The notes beneath the pieces are model-generated. The model made no database searches and was not told where the DNA came from. It was given only the letters and a program-made list of their open reading frames with translations. A stretch of 6,494 bases of DNA from Gemmatimonadaceae bacterium (GTDB taxonomy: Bacteria; Gemmatimonadota; Gemmatimonadetes; Gemmatimonadales; Gemmatimonadaceae): assembly GCA_013820975.1 (NCBI GenBank), contig JACDHQ010000124.1:1-6494 (forward strand), written 5' to 3'. Shown one piece after another: positions 6,002 through 6,494 of the stretch. Each line of letters begins with the position of its first letter. The first letter of the stretch is position 1. The translations under genes and the position numbers were made by a program.

Positions 6002-6494
6002 TTACGGAAAGAGGGTGTCGACATGCCACCCGCGGTCGGTGCGGGTGTAGCGGTGACGAATGTGCAAACGCCCTTCGACGTTCAGCCAGAACTCGTACAG
6101 GGCCGGACGGAGGCGAAAGCCGGACCAGTGCGGCGGGCGCTGCACCTCCCGCCCCTCGAAACGCGCCGCGACGGCCTCCACGCGCTGCTCCAGCGAGTCG
6201 CCTTCCGGGATCACCTCGCTCTGGTCCGATGCCCACGCCCCGAGCTGCCGGAGCCGCGGCCGCGTCTGGAAGTAGGCATCCGCCTCCGCCTCGCTCACCG
6301 GTTCCACCATCCCCTCCACGCGGACCTGGCGCTCCAGCGGCTGCCAGTGAAAGCAGAGGGCCGCGCGCGGGTTGGCGCCAAGCTCGCGGCCCTTGCGGCT
6401 GCGCACGTTGGTGTGGAAGACGAATCCGCGCTCATCGGCGTGCTTGAGGAGCAGCATGCGGGCCGCCGGCTGGCCGTCGAGGCCGACGGTGGCC
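6002..6494 (-). CDS. pdxH: Pyridoxine/pyridoxamine 5'-phosphate oxidase, C-terminal 163 residues
   Basis: The frame enters at the right edge and ends in TAA 6002-6004. It lacks about 50 N-terminal residues compared with the ~218-aa E. coli enzyme. PdxH is an FMN-dependent homodimer that oxidises pyridoxine- or pyridoxamine-5'-phosphate to PLP. Visible landmarks, numbered from the first whole codon, are ATVGLDGQPAARMLLLK (1-17), FVFHTNVRSRKGREL (24-38) with the FMN-phosphate-binding SRK, NPRAALCFHW (41-50), ERQVRVEG (54-61), RPRLRQLGAWAS (79-90), HWSGFR (124-129) and YEFWLNVEGRLHIRHRY. The Arg and His of RLH, expected to contact PLP, are kept. The family's usual EFWQ...RLHDR is changed to EFWL...RLHIR, and the usual C-terminal LAP is LFP. 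It sits 12 bp upstream of speA in the same direction, so it feeds PLP supply next to a PLP enzyme. The internal ATG at 6457 is not the start, because conserved sequence continues upstream. Confidence 0.95.
   Translation of the reverse strand, partial: ATVGLDGQPAARMLLLKHADERGFVFHTNVRSRKGRELGANPRAALCFHWQPLERQVRVEGMVEPVSEAEADAYFQTRPRLRQLGAWASDQSEVIPEGDSLEQRVEAVAARFEGREVQRPPHWSGFRLRPALYEFWLNVEGRLHIRHRYTRTDRGWHVDTLFP

Noticed and set aside
3885..6236. 783-aa open frame on the minus strand across the speA region
   Set aside because: It is the out-of-frame shadow of speA and pdxH: very Arg/Ala/Pro-rich, without domains, and it reads through the speA end into the heptamer arrays and terminator.

Overview
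The window is high-GC bacterial chromosome (roughly two-thirds G+C by eye) with seven protein genes and no phage, transposase, CRISPR, rRNA or tRNA signal. The protein style (Arg/Ala-rich, Pro-rich N-termini), weak Shine-Dalgarno sites with GTG/TTG starts, and heptamer repeats between genes suggest an environmental bacterium such as a Gemmatimonadota member. That placement is inference only.

Layout, left to right. (a) 1-1014, minus: the first 338 codons of a GH38 alpha-mannosidase that runs off the left edge. It appears to start at TTG, so ATG-only gene finding misses it. (b) 1015-1149: a gap with a 3-unit heptamer repeat and two hairpins. (c) 1150-3045, minus: a compact three-gene envelope operon. 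It holds a membrane-anchored M15/DUF882-type peptidase with a calcium-loop-like insert, a 175-aa protein with two membrane spans, and a 49-aa Lmo0937-type membrane microprotein. The gaps are 12 and 9 bp and an AGGAGG site precedes the second gene. (d) 3046-3265: a divergent intergenic region with a triplicated decamer and a perfect 12-bp palindrome. (e) 3266-3877, plus: a complete Fe/Mn-family superoxide dismutase with Mn-type marker residues. (f) 3876-4032: a 157-bp convergent gap whose two ends are inverted arrays of the heptamer AGCTATC, enclosing a strong terminator hairpin and two smaller hairpins. (g) 4037-6494, minus: a pdxH-speA operon. PdxH makes pyridoxal 5'-phosphate, and SpeA is a PLP-dependent biosynthetic arginine decarboxylase that makes agmatine for polyamines. 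The pdxH N-terminus lies beyond the right edge.

How the genes fit together: cofactor production and a cofactor-dependent enzyme share one transcription unit. SOD is a stand-alone cytoplasmic oxidative-stress gene. The three-gene minus-strand cassette looks like a cell-wall or membrane maintenance unit. The least ordinary items are the 157-bp inverted-array element between sodA and speA, and the paired EF-hand-like loops inside the peptidase's metal site. I see no convincing new multi-gene defence or metabolic system.
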